Assembly (NCBI GenBank): GCA_022695795.1
Contig: MU404066.1
Location: forward strand, 248,001-312,000
DNA: 64,000 nucleotides
Direction of reading: 5' to 3'
Source of the DNA: Biscogniauxia marginata
Taxonomy: Eukaryota; Ascomycota; Sordariomycetes; Xylariales; Xylariaceae
Shown here: positions 47,432 through 60,509 of the stretch, piece after piece
Numbering within the stretch: the first letter of the stretch is position 1
Layout of the letters: each line of letters begins with the position of its first letter
Notes under the pieces: generated by a model
The model's input: only the letters and a program-made list of their open reading frames with translations
Databases searched by the model: none
Told to the model about the DNA's origin: nothing
Made by a program: the position numbers and the translations under genes

Positions 47432-48416
47432 CGCATGACGAAAACAAAGTGGCGTACGCCGAAGAGCGAAAGGAAATAAAATAAAAACGACCAGACAACA
47501 ACAACACTTACTTATTCTATACTGTGTATATCAAAAGACAGACATTGGGCGGCGTTCAGATTTTCTACTACCACTACTTACTACTTGCTACCACGAAACG
47601 TGACGAGGGAGCAGGGGGATAAGACAATCAATCCCACTGCCTACCTACCCAAGTTACTTACTGGCTTTGCCTATAAAGTCCTATGTATGTGTGTGTGTGT
47701 ATCACACTACATATATACAGACAAGCAAGCAGACAGACAGATGTACTACAGACAAAGGGCGAAACATGGAGGGGAGGGAAGGAGAGGAGAGAAAGAAAGT
47801 AGATTGTTTGTTGTATATAGGTAGGTTATATATCTAAAAAAACAATTTATCCCCTGAACTCAGGGGGGATATGTATACGGAAAGAGGGGGGCGAACGGAT
47901 GGGCAGAAGGGTTTAGGTTTGGGTTTGGATTCAGGATTCAGGATTTGGAATATAGGGTGATATAAATGAAAAACAAAACATACATAAATAAATCAAAAAA
48001 TAAATAAAATTAAGAGGTTTTATATATTCGTATTAACTGTCTTTTGGCTACTCTTTGATAAAGGGGGGGTTGGGGGGTCAAGGTCTCAGACGAGATAGCA
48101 AGCTTAGTAGGGGCACATAGCAGGTAAGTATACTTATCTTGTAACCTTAAAAGTAAACAAGGATATCGAAACGAGACTTATATTCTTATCAGGAGAAATA
48201 TTCGACTACAGAACTAAAAGGTAAACAGGAATAAGAAATGGTTGCACTTACCTGTGAACTTACCTGTGATAGAAAAAAAAAAAGAAAACGAAAAGCCCCA
48301 AAGCTTAAGGGCATGTAACTTAGACTTACCAAAATTGAAGCCAGCCAGCCAGCCGATGAGGCACAGAGGTTAGGAGAAGAACAAACCTAGCTTTCTGGCA
48401 CTACGGGCCCCGGACC
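47432..48416. other. Tail-to-tail intergenic region
   Basis: Holds the 3' ends of the transcription-factor and F-box-like genes. GT and CAGA runs at 47690-47740 and AT-rich DNA at 47960-48040. No gene is seen. Confidence 0.45.
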
Positions 48417-50360
48417 TTAGAAGGTGGGATATATCGGGTTGCCGTTCGCGTCTAAGTCCTCCCAGATGCGAATTGTCTCGCCCATGATCGGAAACTCGAC
48501 CAGTGCGGGCGGAGGGTAGGGTGTCCGGAAGGCGGCGGCGGCCTGTTGCCAAACCATTTCAGGATACGCCCGCGGACGGACGGTGAATTCGAGGTCAGCT
48601 TGGTTTCCCCTGCTGGCGTCGTCGAGGAAGCCGGACCCATCGCAGAAGTCCAAGGGCCACTCCGACGGGTTCAAGGCGATGGCTTCCATCTCATCATGGG
48701 TGCCGCACCATGTACGAATGAGCCGCCACTGGTTCCAGAAGACGTACCCCCGCCGCCGGAGGGGGTTGACACGGTCGCTACCATAATCAAAGTCGTCGAC
48801 GTTGACCAGCCCACCCGGCGTGTATTGGGTGTTAAGCCACAGCCAGGCATAATTATGTCCAAGAGCGCGGTCGATACTGTCGGTCCAGCTGAGATCCGAG
48901 TTGTTGTGCATCAGGGTGGTCTTGTGGTGGGTGATCTGGTGGAATAACCCCTTCACCAGGTAATCTTGGGTACTGAGGCCTGCACTCCACCGCCTCGGGT
49001 AGAATGTGCTTACTAACATTTGGCGTCTATCGTCAGCAGACATACAGAGGGCCTCGTGGAGAAATGCTAAGCCCTTAGAACAAAGAACATCTATTTGTTC
49101 TAACAAGGCGGCCCGGTTTTGGAAGATCGGCGGCGCCAAGGAGGTCTTAAAGAGACTAAAAGTGTGGTCTTGGCTCGCGAAGAAGGTGACGTTGTTAATA
49201 GCGGGATCATTATAAGCATTTGTGTATCGGGTTAGTGAATCAAGCCATTCGACAAATAGAGCGTGGAACATGAGATGCCATTGTAGCTTCACATACATGT
49301 AGACGGTCCTCACTCGCTCGACTTGACATCCAGGTTGATTCCAAAGAGGTGAGTTCTGGCATCGAAGTTGATTCCATTGTGCAATCGAGGTTGGGGGTAC
49401 GGGCGGTACCGTGCCAGGCGGTAAGGCATCTGGAGGTGCCTGGCCTGCGTTTATGGCGACCTGTTGAGCCTGTGTGAGGGCCTGGGATTCGGCTTGCTGC
49501 TGTCGGAATGCCCGATCGGCGTCTAGACCATGACGAATCTCCCAATTTCCAGTTATTTTCAAGCTCGTGGCGCAAAGAGTTTCGTACATGTAGAACGAGC
49601 TTAAGAGCCGTTCCCGCTCTGTTTCGTGCAGCTGCGCAAGATCTTGAATTGGAGAGTCATTCCGCACACTTTCCGCAAACCTAAACAAGGGATTGGACAG
49701 TCTTAGACTTGGGTGCGCAAAGCTAGGGGGCGAATGGTGAGCTGTAGAAGGGTCAAGACTGAGAGCTTTCTTCGAAAAGTCGAGAGCCATGCGCCTAGAA
49801 GCTGTATCTATAGGGCTGATGCGGTTAAGGTTTTTGAAAGAGAACAGAGTCTCCTGATGCTGATCCGCGTTCCAGTACATCTGGAAGCGATCGCTTTTCC
49901 TCGCAAATAGGTCCGGAAACGGACTGGGTAGGCCGATGGAGGGATTGGCTCTTCGGTATTCGATGTCGTATATGCGATCCGACGGGTTTGGCATCATGAT
50001 GGCTGTCGTTAAACATTTCCGAGCTGTTGGAGAGAATAGCTTTTGAACAATCCTCATAGAGAATGCTCGAAAAGTAGTGTCACGTTCAGAGTTGAGAGCC
50101 AGCGAACTTTGTGGGTTCGCAGGGGTTGGGTCGGGCTCAAAGGCCAGAGGATTTGATTCAGGATCAGCGGCGGCTGCCCATCGTTCTTGAATAGCACTGG
50201 AATAGTTGATCCAATAATCCAAGAGATCACGATGGCTGAGAGCGTAGTTCACTACGTCTTCAGGTGTCTCCAAATACTCGATTATAGCCAGGGCGACGTC
50301 TAAGGGTGCAGAAAAGCCCTTATGCCTTGCGGCAAGAAAGCGGTCCACAGGCGTAGTCAT
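48417..50360 (-). CDS. F-box-like hypothetical protein
   Basis: A single exon of 647 residues. Residues about 19-52 (PLDVALAIIEYLETPEDVVN, then ALSHRDLLDYW) look like an F-box helix set, which would link the protein to SCF ubiquitin ligases; this is inference from pattern only. The remainder has no domain I recognise. It has a Gln/Ala-rich central part (AESQALTQAQQVA), a Pro-rich patch, and a tryptophan-rich C-terminal half (PRRWSAGLST, NYAWLWLNTQYTPGG, GYVFWNQWRLIRTWCG). No signal peptide or membrane segment is seen. Long, intron-free F-box-like genes of this type are frequent and variable in filamentous ascomycetes. The start is the first ATG, and upstream DNA contains stops in frame. Confidence 0.8.
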   Translation of the reverse strand: MTTPVDRFLAARHKGFSAPLDVALAIIEYLETPEDVVNYALSHRDLLDYWINYSSAIQERWAAAADPESNPLAFEPDPTPANPQSSLALNSERDTTFRAFSMRIVQKLFSPTARKCLTTAIMMPNPSDRIYDIEYRRANPSIGLPSPFPDLFARKSDRFQMYWNADQHQETLFSFKNLNRISPIDTASRRMALDFSKKALSLDPSTAHHSPPSFAHPSLRLSNPLFRFAESVRNDSPIQDLAQLHETERERLLSSFYMYETLCATSLKITGNWEIRHGLDADRAFRQQQAESQALTQAQQVAINAGQAPPDALPPGTVPPVPPTSIAQWNQLRCQNSPLWNQPGCQVERVRTVYMYVKLQWHLMFHALFVEWLDSLTRYTNAYNDPAINNVTFFASQDHTFSLFKTSLAPPIFQNRAALLEQIDVLCSKGLAFLHEALCMSADDRRQMLVSTFYPRRWSAGLSTQDYLVKGLFHQITHHKTTLMHNNSDLSWTDSIDRALGHNYAWLWLNTQYTPGGLVNVDDFDYGSDRVNPLRRRGYVFWNQWRLIRTWCGTHDEMEAIALNPSEWPLDFCDGSGFLDDASRGNQADLEFTVRPRAYPEMVWQQAAAAFRTPYPPPALVEFPIMGETIRIWEDLDANGNPIYPTF

Positions 50361-53300
50361 ACTGACAACTCGGTACCCGACAGTTGTATTGTGTTTCTCA
50401 TATTCAAGGCGCTATTCTTTTGTCTTCAATACTGCTGGATGGAGAAAAGAGGAGCATTAGGTACCTGGATAAGTTGATACTATTTGTATTTTTATAGTCA
50501 GAGCAAGTGACTCGGGAGGCGCCAGAACAACATTGCCGTTTTCCCTTTGACAAAGGGATTATTCCTCCTTGACGGGTGTTGGCAAATTTAGTCATGTTGA
50601 TGCTGAAAGAAGGAAGTGTGTGTGATCTTCGTATCTGATTTTGAACAGGCCATTCTTCTGGAAGGTTTAGACAAGATATTGTTGTATGTTGTACACTAAC
50701 TTGGCCTTGGGTGTTTGTTGTGTACCTATTCGCTTCGATTATATGCATGTCTGACGGAGGATTCGTGCATACATGTAGAGTATCTGTAGGCAAAGGTAAA
50801 ATATATGCCGATAGAGATGCAAGACAAGATGAATTGAGAGACGTGTGGTGGACTTGGGGACGGAAGTTGACCATTGGCCAATCAGTTGAAGCTCACATTA
50901 CGGGAGTAGCGATTACCTAAGTTCCTTCAAAAGGCAGTACGGAAAAAAATGAACCCACATCCGGATTGTATTGGACTCAGACCTCAGGAATGCGAAAAGG
51001 CATTTTGGATTTTCCGTCGCCGCCCCCACAGTGCCACAGTGCTGACCTCCTAGGTAGGTAAGGCCCGTTAGTACCTAAACGGGACCGGCACTCGGCAACT
51101 AAAAGTTGCACTGGCCAACCTAACCCAGCTTAACGGAACAGCCTAAGAGCAAGGGCTCCAACGGCCACGCGGTGCGGTCCTCCACTCCCTCTCAGCGCAA
51201 TGACCTTCAATTAAGTCGATACGGAGCTGGGGTTTCCCATGCCAGCCCGGTTTTCTTTTCTTACCTGGGTTATATAACACTATATGGAAATTTCCGAGGT
51301 GCAGGAAATATTGGAAATATTGAATGCCGTTGCCCACAAGCGATTCGCGTGATTAACAGAGGCAGCGACCTACCTAAACCAGGTAAGTATGTACTTGATG
51401 CATCTGCTTTCCAGACCGAGGAGCAGGAGAGGAGGTGCTAATACCTGCCTGTGTACCTACAGAGTAGGCAGGTAGGTAGGTACATGTAGGTAAACTACAT
51501 ACATGTATGTACATACATGTAAGCACGGCACAACGGTCAGATATCAAGACTACCTTATTACACGAAGTATGTAGGTAGAGCCCAGCCTCGAGTGCTGTAG
51601 TGCTTGACACTGAGCCTCATTCGAGCAGCAAACTCAATCAATCCATCGGCAATGCATCTGCGAATAATTACCTAAATCACCAGCATGAGTGTCACCCAAG
51701 GACCCGAAAAGGGTAATCGATAGATCGATTGATTGGCGCGCGGCAAGAGCCTCGTTGGCCCGGGAGAATATGAATACGACTCGATTTCAAATACTGCATG
51801 AAGGCACATGTATACAACCGCATGCTGTATACATCGTTAGTCTCTTTTTCTCCAGCAGAGCGATTAATGTAGGTACGGGGTAGTCGAGACCTGAATGGCT
51901 CGCTGACACACAATAGGTTGTAATGCGGCATGTGACCCTCGATGCACGACTTACATCCCATTCTCAGCAGTGTAATCTTACATGCACTCTTCGATCATTC
52001 ATTTATTCAATATTGGGCTTGTCTAGACTCGGAGGGGAAGTGCTCGCATCTACCTACTCTAACCTGACAGCGGCTAGAAGGACACTCGATTTGCCTACCT
52101 ACATACCGCGTAGATATCTATCTAGTATCTACATATCCTGTGCGCGTCTAGATGAAGACACGGGATCAGTGCTGACTGCCCGTCACCTAAATTGTATGCC
52201 TCTTAAAAGATCGCGATGCCAAGAAATACTCGATTCCGCATCCGGTCTGTGCTGTGAGACAGCAGCTCACTAATGATGATGACCTGCATGTGGTCGGCGT
52301 CGAAGGGAAATGGGATCACCGCGATAAAAAACGCAGGCTGGCTATCAAATACCCTTCTGGCGTGCGATCGACCCTGTCGTAACTTATCACCGGTGAGAAG
52401 CAAGAGAGAGAGAAAATTGATCCAGATTGATTGGACATGGGCAAGCGGAGGCGTGTTTCAAGGCGCCTACGCTGTCCCCCCGGGGCATCGTAATTGGCCG
52501 ATACGATCCTCTTGAACACTTCTCGATATCGTTTAGCTTCGTGATGATGTGCCCTTTCACTCCTACATGCACCTAAGTCAATCAAGTTAAAGAACGAAGA
52601 AATTCCGTTTATAGATTCAACATGGGAAGAGCCTCGAACTCGGGAAGATGATGCAATCAATACATAATATGCACACATGGTTTTCCCCTGCGAGTGTAAA
52701 AACCTCAAGGAAACAGTTTTCGTATAATCAGCGAATTGCTTCAGGTTGCAACCTTGGCAATCAGACTTGCAGCGGGCATGGGGAACCCGTCCCCCATAAC
52801 ATGTGTACCGCAAGTTATGCCGAGGTCTCGAATGCCCTCTTTCCAGATGGGAATAATTCATTCCAGGAATTTTCCCCGACCTAGAACACTAGAACAAAAA
52901 CGCGAGGTGATAAGGACGCATGAACCTCGGGTTCAGGAAGATTATTCGCGTGACCTCGAGTGCTTCATCTTGAGCCACAACGGCTACGCGATAACACGTA
53001 TTCGACACAAAGTTTGCATTAACCCGTAACCTGTACACGTTCTTGAAAATTTATGCCAAACCGATGATGCCATCTGAAGCCCTCCCCGGCAAGGGTCGCA
53101 ATCTTTACCCTCTGATTCCCCCATCAGCAAGGAGAGCGATCGACAGGGACGTCAAACAACCCCTCCGAAGATTTTCGAGCTACCCACTAGGTAGAAGCTG
53201 CCCGAGGACAAAAAGAAAAGTTTTGTACAGATTACTGAAACGGCCGTGTTGTTGATCTTCCCGCCCGACAGTCGGACACGGGCCACTGGCCGATGATTTC

Positions 53301-56300
53301 CATGCCCGATTGGCGGCGCTGAAGACCACAAATCCACGGTTGCTGCAATTATTCCATCTCCCAAGTAGCTTGTGACGGAGGGGATGATCACCAGAAAACA
53401 CAGACTCGGGATATTCGAGATATTCATTTGCTGCCCCTCGGCTCGATGATACGCCTCTGTTGGCATTGTTACGTATGACATAGCATGCACCCATTGATGA
53501 ACAGAACGACGAGCTAGAAAGGAGGGAGAACCTCCCCCCTGCACGTTTTCTAACGACAGCTCGAGCTAGCGTGGAACTCTAGACTCCCAAACGGGAACAG
53601 CGCTAAAATGCCAACGCCAACGGGCTTCTGTTCCATTTCCAAGCTGCGTCCGGTTCTTTATTTTCTTCTGTTCATCTGATGTTTTCATAAACGGGATAGC
53701 ATAGCAACGCGACACAGCGCAACGTCTCTTGCCACCTGGCACCGGCAAGAAAGAATGAGTCAGAGACACATGTGTCCTGTCGACTGACGAGACGAGTGTC
53801 TCTCTTGCCAGGAGTTTTTCGCATAGGCGGCTTGTGGAGGCCAACAACAGCTTCACCTGAATTCACCTGAAATGATGTTGCGTTGGGGATGCATCAGCGG
53901 GTGGGGTCCGCATTTCTACAGTGACATCAGAAGAAAAAAAAACTTTTGAGGACGTCTGGCAAAAGCAGCTCGGCGAGTTGTGTCGCATGACCGGACGAAT
54001 GAAAATGGACGGGTTGGAATCTGGGACCAGCAAACGTGACGGGGAAGAGAAGCGGAGCTGCTGATTGGCACGTAAAGCACACATTACACAGGTTCACAAT
54101 GAATGCTTTTCTGTGTCTTTTTCGATAGTGTCGCAGTTCGTGATATGAGGCACACACGAAATATGTATGTAGGAAGCCTCGGGGGCCCGTCGAGTCTATA
54201 TCGTATCTGCAACAGGGCAATTGTTCGAACGACCACGCGAGGCCCAATCACGGAGAGATACCTGGCAAGAGACGATGCACGGCTCAGGTCCCTGTCTAGG
54301 CAAGTTTTCTACACTAGCATCAATGTAAAACAACCCAGGGGGAGCGCTAGAAGGCGACTGGGGAGGAGGGGGGGTCCCATTCTGAGTTGTGCCCCATTCA
54401 CGGGCCACCACGCAAAGAGGACCTACCTAAACCTAAGAAAATAAAATAAAAACAGGGTCTCCATATTTTCTCTGGTCAGTCAGGCCAAACGATCTCTCTC
54501 TCTGCAGTTCGTGGTCCTGTTCGCGCGTTTCATTTTACCACGTAAAGGCACAGTCTTATCCACTTTAAACAAAACGAGAGAGAAAACTACCAAGTGTGAT
54601 ATTGATGTTCACACGTACATGGATACTATACGGTGGGTAATGTTTGTATATAGGCAAATAAGTTGTATGCCCTGTGCATTCATACAGAACATATTCGGAC
54701 TCAGGCCGTTCGTCGCTATTATTATCATTATGATGATGCTGATGATAATTAATATTTTTTAGAGCTAGGATTGGTTGGGTTTTCTCCCATCTTTCTCTAG
54801 GTCGGGTTGGAAGTCAGTTCGACGTGCAAGTCATCCCATCACAGGGGGAGCGCAGGAGGCCAAGGCCTCCCGAGCCCACACTTCTCTCACACAAAACTGT
54901 GTCACTCGATATTCCGTCTCCCCTTTCATAATTGCCTAGTTGGTACGGCTAGGAGGGGCAGAGGCCTCTAGCTGGGACACTAGCGCCGTCCACTAAACAA
55001 CCCTCTACCACTAGCCTCTGGAGCCTCTGAAAAGCCTCTGGGGAGGGGAGGCGGCCCTGGGGGCTTCCTACTGGGTCCCTGGTAAGCTACAGGGCACTCC
55101 CTCGTCTGTGCTCCAGAAAGTCTTGTCTACTCGTGTCTTTTGCAAAACGACGAAACCTCTAAAACCATCCGACACCACCCTGTGCCCCTCTCGGCTTCGA
55201 AACCTTTTCTACCTTTCCCTTCCTCTCCTAACTCCTAACCACCCGTTTTCTTACCCTTTACCTCCTTCCCCCGACGACTCCCTTTGTTTGTTTCCTCTCT
55301 CGAGTCTCCTCTCGCTCAAATCTGCATCCTCGCCCCATTCTCTGCTAATTCCCATAATACGTTGGCCCTTTTTTTGTTCGGTGTTTTTAGCGGAAAGGCC
55401 ATTGCGAAATCGAGAAAAAAAAACGACTAGACAACCCCCCGTCACACATTTCAGCCTTTGATCGAGTCTTGTGCTGTTCCGTCGAATCGTCCAGTTCAGC
55501 CACATCTAGTATTTGCTTATTATATACCCACGACGAGAGACACGCATACTAGCGAATCTCTGTCTCCTTGCCTCGCAGCTCCGTTGTGTAACGAGGTAGA
55601 ACAAACGCCCTACAGTTGTATTCTCTTGCTGTAGTGCTACCCGCGAAAGGAAAGTACAGGGACGCAGTTTTCGTTCGTTTAATCTGCTCATGTCGACCTG
55701 AGGGAAAAGCAAAAGGGTCGAATCCGGTCCAGATTGGTTGCAGAGCACGATCTTGCAGCAGGGGAAATCAGGCGACTGGGATCAAGGGACCCGATTTTCA
55801 GGGGAGCCTCCAAGAGCGACAAGCGATTAATCAATTCATCCCGTTCGCCAACTCCAGCCCATCCTTTCCATCCCGCCCCACTGCATGCCTCCAACTCGAG
55901 ATACATCAGCATCAGCAACATCCCATTTGGATCCTCGCCGAAGACCAGAAGGGGGCCAAGACCAAGAGCCAGAACAATAAACCTGCCACAAGTCCTGCGA
56001 CAGAAAACATCGCCTGCTTACGCTGCCCCGCCAAACATTCCGCGGCTGCGTATTATCTGCGATTAGTAAACCGAGGAGAGTAATACCAGGAGATCCCGAG
56101 GGAGACAAATTGATTAGTTGGCCATCCCGGGCACCGACATTGATAATCTATCCATCTGCACCTATAGCATAGTCGCAGCCGTAGTTCCAGGCTCGCAAGG
56201 CTCAGAGCGCGCGCGCAGTGGACCAGCTGCGAACGAGGATCAGGAATCCCGGTGTCCCTCACTGTATTATTCCCGAACCACCACTCGCTCATCATTCCTT

Positions 56301-56412
56301 GGCTCTCCAGTCTGCCATCCTAAGCAGCGCTGAATCCTTTCAGCCGGCTCGATAGAAGAGACAGAGACACAGCACAAGCACGAGCACGATAAGCCGACAG
56401 ATCATTTTCACG
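50361..56412. other. Long gene-poor interval with leader of the next gene
   Basis: Six kilobases without a supported gene. Many short ORFs (for instance 52316-52861 and 53152-53544, minus) overlap ORFs on the other strand and show no domain, splice pattern or codon bias. TAGGTA clusters lie at 51047-51060 and 51466-51500 with ACATACATGTA palindromes. A repeated GGCCTCT/GAGGCCT motif lies at 54850-55060. From about 55100 the DNA is CT-rich (CCTTTCCCTTCC, CTTCCCCCGACG), as in a fungal promoter and long leader for the gene at 56413. Confidence 0.45.
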
Positions 56413-57881
56413 ATGAGTGCAGCAATTGCCATGGCCCCTTCTCCGGCTCCTCACGATAGGCCGGCTTATGTTGAACTGGCTCCTGCCACAAGCGCTGCGA
56501 CAACTGCCGCAGCTACATCGGTACCTTCGCCCTCTGTTCCACGCACAACAGCGCCTTCGGCCACCCCGAATATCTTATCTGCACAACGTCCCAGCAGCCA
56601 CAGTCCTACCAGATCAGCACCGGCTCACCAAGTCAAGTCCTCTCCACCCACCGTGTAAGCCTCCCGTTTTTCTAATTCAATTCTCTGTTCTGTACTATGC
56701 TCGATTGTGCATGCCATGCAGATGTGGTGCCATTGACAAATTCCATCCCATTTCCGAAAGGGGGGCGTCGCTAACTCTCGCCTGGTTCCTCTAGTGCCCG
56801 GAATGGTTCTGGTGGCTCAGCACCCAAGATCATTGTGAAGAAGGAGCCAGGATCTCCCGATCTCCCAACCACCCGCCATCGTCCACGGAAGCTGGATCTC
56901 TCTAAGAATACCCTCACTGGCTCGGGCGCCGCCACGGCAAGGCCAGCTTTGGGCACGAGAGACGGACTCGGCATCCAGGAAGTGGGCCTGGCTTGTCTAT
57001 CGCCAGGCTTCGTCACACAAGACCCCGTCATGAAGGAACACTTGCAGCAGAGCATGAATGTCAGGGAACAGCAGCGGCGCATCATTGAGGCGAGGCTGCA
57101 GCAGCAATCCGCCAAGGGAGATGGCCCAGGTGACAAGGACAAGGACCCCGTCAGCCAATTCGCCGCAAAGACTCCAGGAATGTCGAGGCGAAACAAGGCT
57201 CCCCCGGGTTTAAGCATTGTTGCACCCTCACATGAGCAGTTTGCCAACGAGCGCGTCATCCAGTCGGCGCCCTTGGGTCAGACTTTCACCGGCCGTCACA
57301 ACCCGCAGCCCCTAACCCGGCATCTTGCCAACCAGCCCTCCAACCTGTCGAGCACGTCGCATATACACCATATTCCCGCCAACCAGACGGCCAATCGGTT
57401 GCCCCCCATCTCGGATGTCTTCGCCAGCCAGGGGCTCCCTCAACATTCCGAACAGAATAGCCGTGTTCTGTATCCTGGTTCCAGTCACGGTCCATTGGCG
57501 TCGCCAGGTCATCCTCCCTCGGCGCAGCCGCCCATGTCTGGCCGGTCGAGAGAGTACAAGTCTGCAGAGGAAGCACAGCATGAGCTGGCCGGCGGGCGAA
57601 CCGATTTATTACCCAAGCTTGTACATTACACGGGCCATCAGCCACCAACACCGCCATCACCGCGGACCGGAGGGCACCTCCAAGACGGAAGCCGAAGTGC
57701 GAGTAAGCGCCGGACTCGAGCCGAGTATGAGGAGGGTGCAAGCCCACCCTTGGGGCACGGGCCCGCGGCTATCCGGAGAGGACCTTTTGGGGCCGGGCGG
57801 GATAGTCCGGAAACTCAACGACAGAAGCGTGAAGAATTTCTGCGCCTGTGCGAGAGAGCATGGGATTTGTTCCACTCGTAA
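56413..57881 (+). CDS. Low-complexity protein of unknown function
   Basis: Two exons, 56413-56654 and 56795-57881, with a 140-bp intron (GTAAGC..GCTAACT..TAG), encode 442 residues. The first 80 residues are Ala/Pro/Ser/Thr-rich. A Lys/Arg patch with KKEPGSPDLP resembles a SUMO or nuclear context. The most conserved-looking part is GLGIQEVGLACLSPGF with DPVMKEHLQQS and a helical, Gln-rich segment (VREQQRRIIEARLQQQ) at about 130-180. The C-terminus is charged: SKRRTRAEYEEG, then QRQKREEFLRLCERAWDLFHS. I recognise no domain. Basic patches and disorder suggest a nuclear regulator, but that is inference. The leader is probably long, as CT-rich DNA begins about 1.3 kb upstream. Confidence 0.78.
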
Positions 57882-60468
57882 GCTTGTCGTTGGCCTTTTG
57901 TGGCAAGGGCCAATTGGTTTTCCTACATCATTATGACCTTTATGCCACGCCACGACACATTTTTGCTGCCTTTTCGATGTATAAGCTCGACTCGGATTTC
58001 CTACAAAAAATTATGCAAATATTGCACGACAGCGGCATCGGCCTAGTTTCTGCAATTTCTTTTTCCTCGGTCTGCCAATTTCATGCATATGAACAAATTT
58101 ATCTTTCCAATACAGACGGCTTACTCGGGGTAATGGGACAACCTGCAAGGGATATAATGTCTTGTACAATCTACAACTTTAAGAGGTCATAGGGACGGAC
58201 AGAAAAGCAATTGGTTGTTCACCCTACCATAGGGCTTGCAAAATAACAGCGAGGCATTGCCATCACAGCGACGTTTGAAATAGAGCGTTGCCTATCGCGA
58301 AAATGAGAGGGAGCATGGTAGTTCCTTTTTTTTTTTTAACTATGTAGGAGGTGATTTACCATCTCTTATGGGTTGTTATCTTAATGCCGGAGGTTGGGGG
58401 GTTTCAAATCTGGGGGAAATTTTTTGGCGGGAAGGGGAACAACGGATAGCGAACGCGCATTACGGAACGGAGTATATTTTCTCTGGTTTTTTTCTTTTTC
58501 TTTTGGCTTTGTAAAAACCCCCATTCAAATACAGGATGGCGAAGGCCCTCTAAGCCAGGAAAGGCGGCATGTACTTATCTCTTCGGGTTTGATAGCAAGA
58601 AGAAAAAAAGAAAAACCTGTACAATGACGAGGTTTTTATTTTGACAAAACGCAAGGAGAGGAGGAGGAAGGAAGGAATATAGTCAAATATCGTCTAGGTT
58701 TTTTTTTTTCTTTTCTCTTGGTTGTATACATAATATGACTCTTCATGACATATGTCGTCTTCTATTGGGGTTGTTCATAAGTTGAAGTGAGTGAGTGAGT
58801 GAGTGAGTGGGCGTGTGACGTTTGCTATTTTGGTGGTTAGTGGATTGTTATGTAAGTTGGGGGTGAGCGGATAATTGATGGTTTAGGTTCTCGTTGCTTG
58901 CTGGTGGAATCTTTGAATTTGGAAGTATTACCTAGTGAAAGAGTTGAGGGTCAGGTCACGATGATGATGATGATAATGATAGCAGTCGTGATGATATACC
59001 TATATAGGTGTATATAGGAGGTTCGCCTTTAAAGGGGGGATGTTAAGGTTTCGGATAGAAAGATAAGGGGGGGGGGCTATTATGGCGGATAAGATTTATT
59101 AGGTATATACTGATTGTTTACCCAATGTGTTTTACTTATTGTTATAATTATTACCTCCTTCTGGTGAGAAAAAAATAAAAATAAAAATAAAAAGGGGAGG
59201 AGGGGGTATACGAAGATGAGGCAGCGATGATTTAACATGCTTCAAGCATGTAGGTAGGATATATATATATATATATATACCTAAACATGCCTACTAAGGT
59301 AGTCTAGACTTAATAGAGCCGGGGAGATAGATAGGGTATAGGGGATAATAGGGGGGGTGTGATACATGGAGAATTTGGAGGTAGGAAGATTGCGTCTGAT
59401 CGAGAGAGAGAGAGAGAGACGAATCTCATCCAGGGCGGGCGGGCTTTGAGAACCAACCCGCCCTTGGTCTTTGTATTTTCTATACATATGTTGCCCGAAG
59501 GGACAGACATCTGGGAGCTCGCTGGGCTGGGCTGGCGTATCTGTCTTAGTTTACCAAGGGGGGGGGGTTACTATAGAAGGGAATTAGCTTGAGTGGGTAG
59601 ATAGACATGTAATGTTGGGGGTTATGATTGTATATATATGGGTAGGTAGTTAAATATTGCTGGATGGATGGACGGACGGGCAGGCTGATAGGTATTGTGT
59701 TCCTGTTCCAGAAAGGGATAAGCCGGCGGTGAGTTGGTGTGAGGAACGGCGTAACGTGCGAGTTTGTTAAACGGATGGATAGTTGGGTGGTTGATAAGCT
59801 GGACTAGGCAAGGAGGGAGAGAGAAGAAGAAGAGGAGGAGGAGGAGGAGGATGTATAGGAGGTACCTGTCTCTATGGGTGTAAGGGGGGTGTACGTGTGT
59901 GTGTGTGTGTGACACTATAAACTAGACTAAGTAATAAAGTCTTACCAAATAATCATCTATATTCAATTTAAAACCCCATCTAAGCACCATGTTAGCTTTA
60001 AAGGGAGTGTATATATCTCTCTCTAACATATAAATCAGGCATCTAGTCCCTTTGTTCCAACCACTCTTACCTCCCTCGTGACGATCGGTGAATTAAATTT
60101 TTTTTTTTTTTTTTTTATAATCGTTCACGAACTATCTATGTTACGGTATAATCCCGTATCGAACTTTGACGACACATCCGAATTCCGCTCCCCCCCCCTG
60201 AAATGGGATGGGGAGTAAAGTAGCGAGGTATGGGTCGAGCTGGGGATGAGGTGACAGTACCTAGCTAACTACTAGGTAGGTATGTAGGCATGTTGTCCAA
60301 AGCCTAGCTCGTCGAGTCTTTCAATCTTAGTCTGCTAGTGTCCGATGCCATCAAGGAAAGACGTGTGATGCATATTAAAGCAGCCTCCGGGGGAAGACGG
60401 ATACGTTGGTTGACGTTGACAAAGAGGTTCGTAGTCGTGACATGGTGATGATCAATTGAGATCTTGTC

Positions 60469-60509
<41 letters not shown>

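Noticed and set aside
52316..53544. ORFs of 130-181 codons on the minus strand
   Set aside because: Overlapped by plus-strand ORFs of similar quality and without recognisable motifs.
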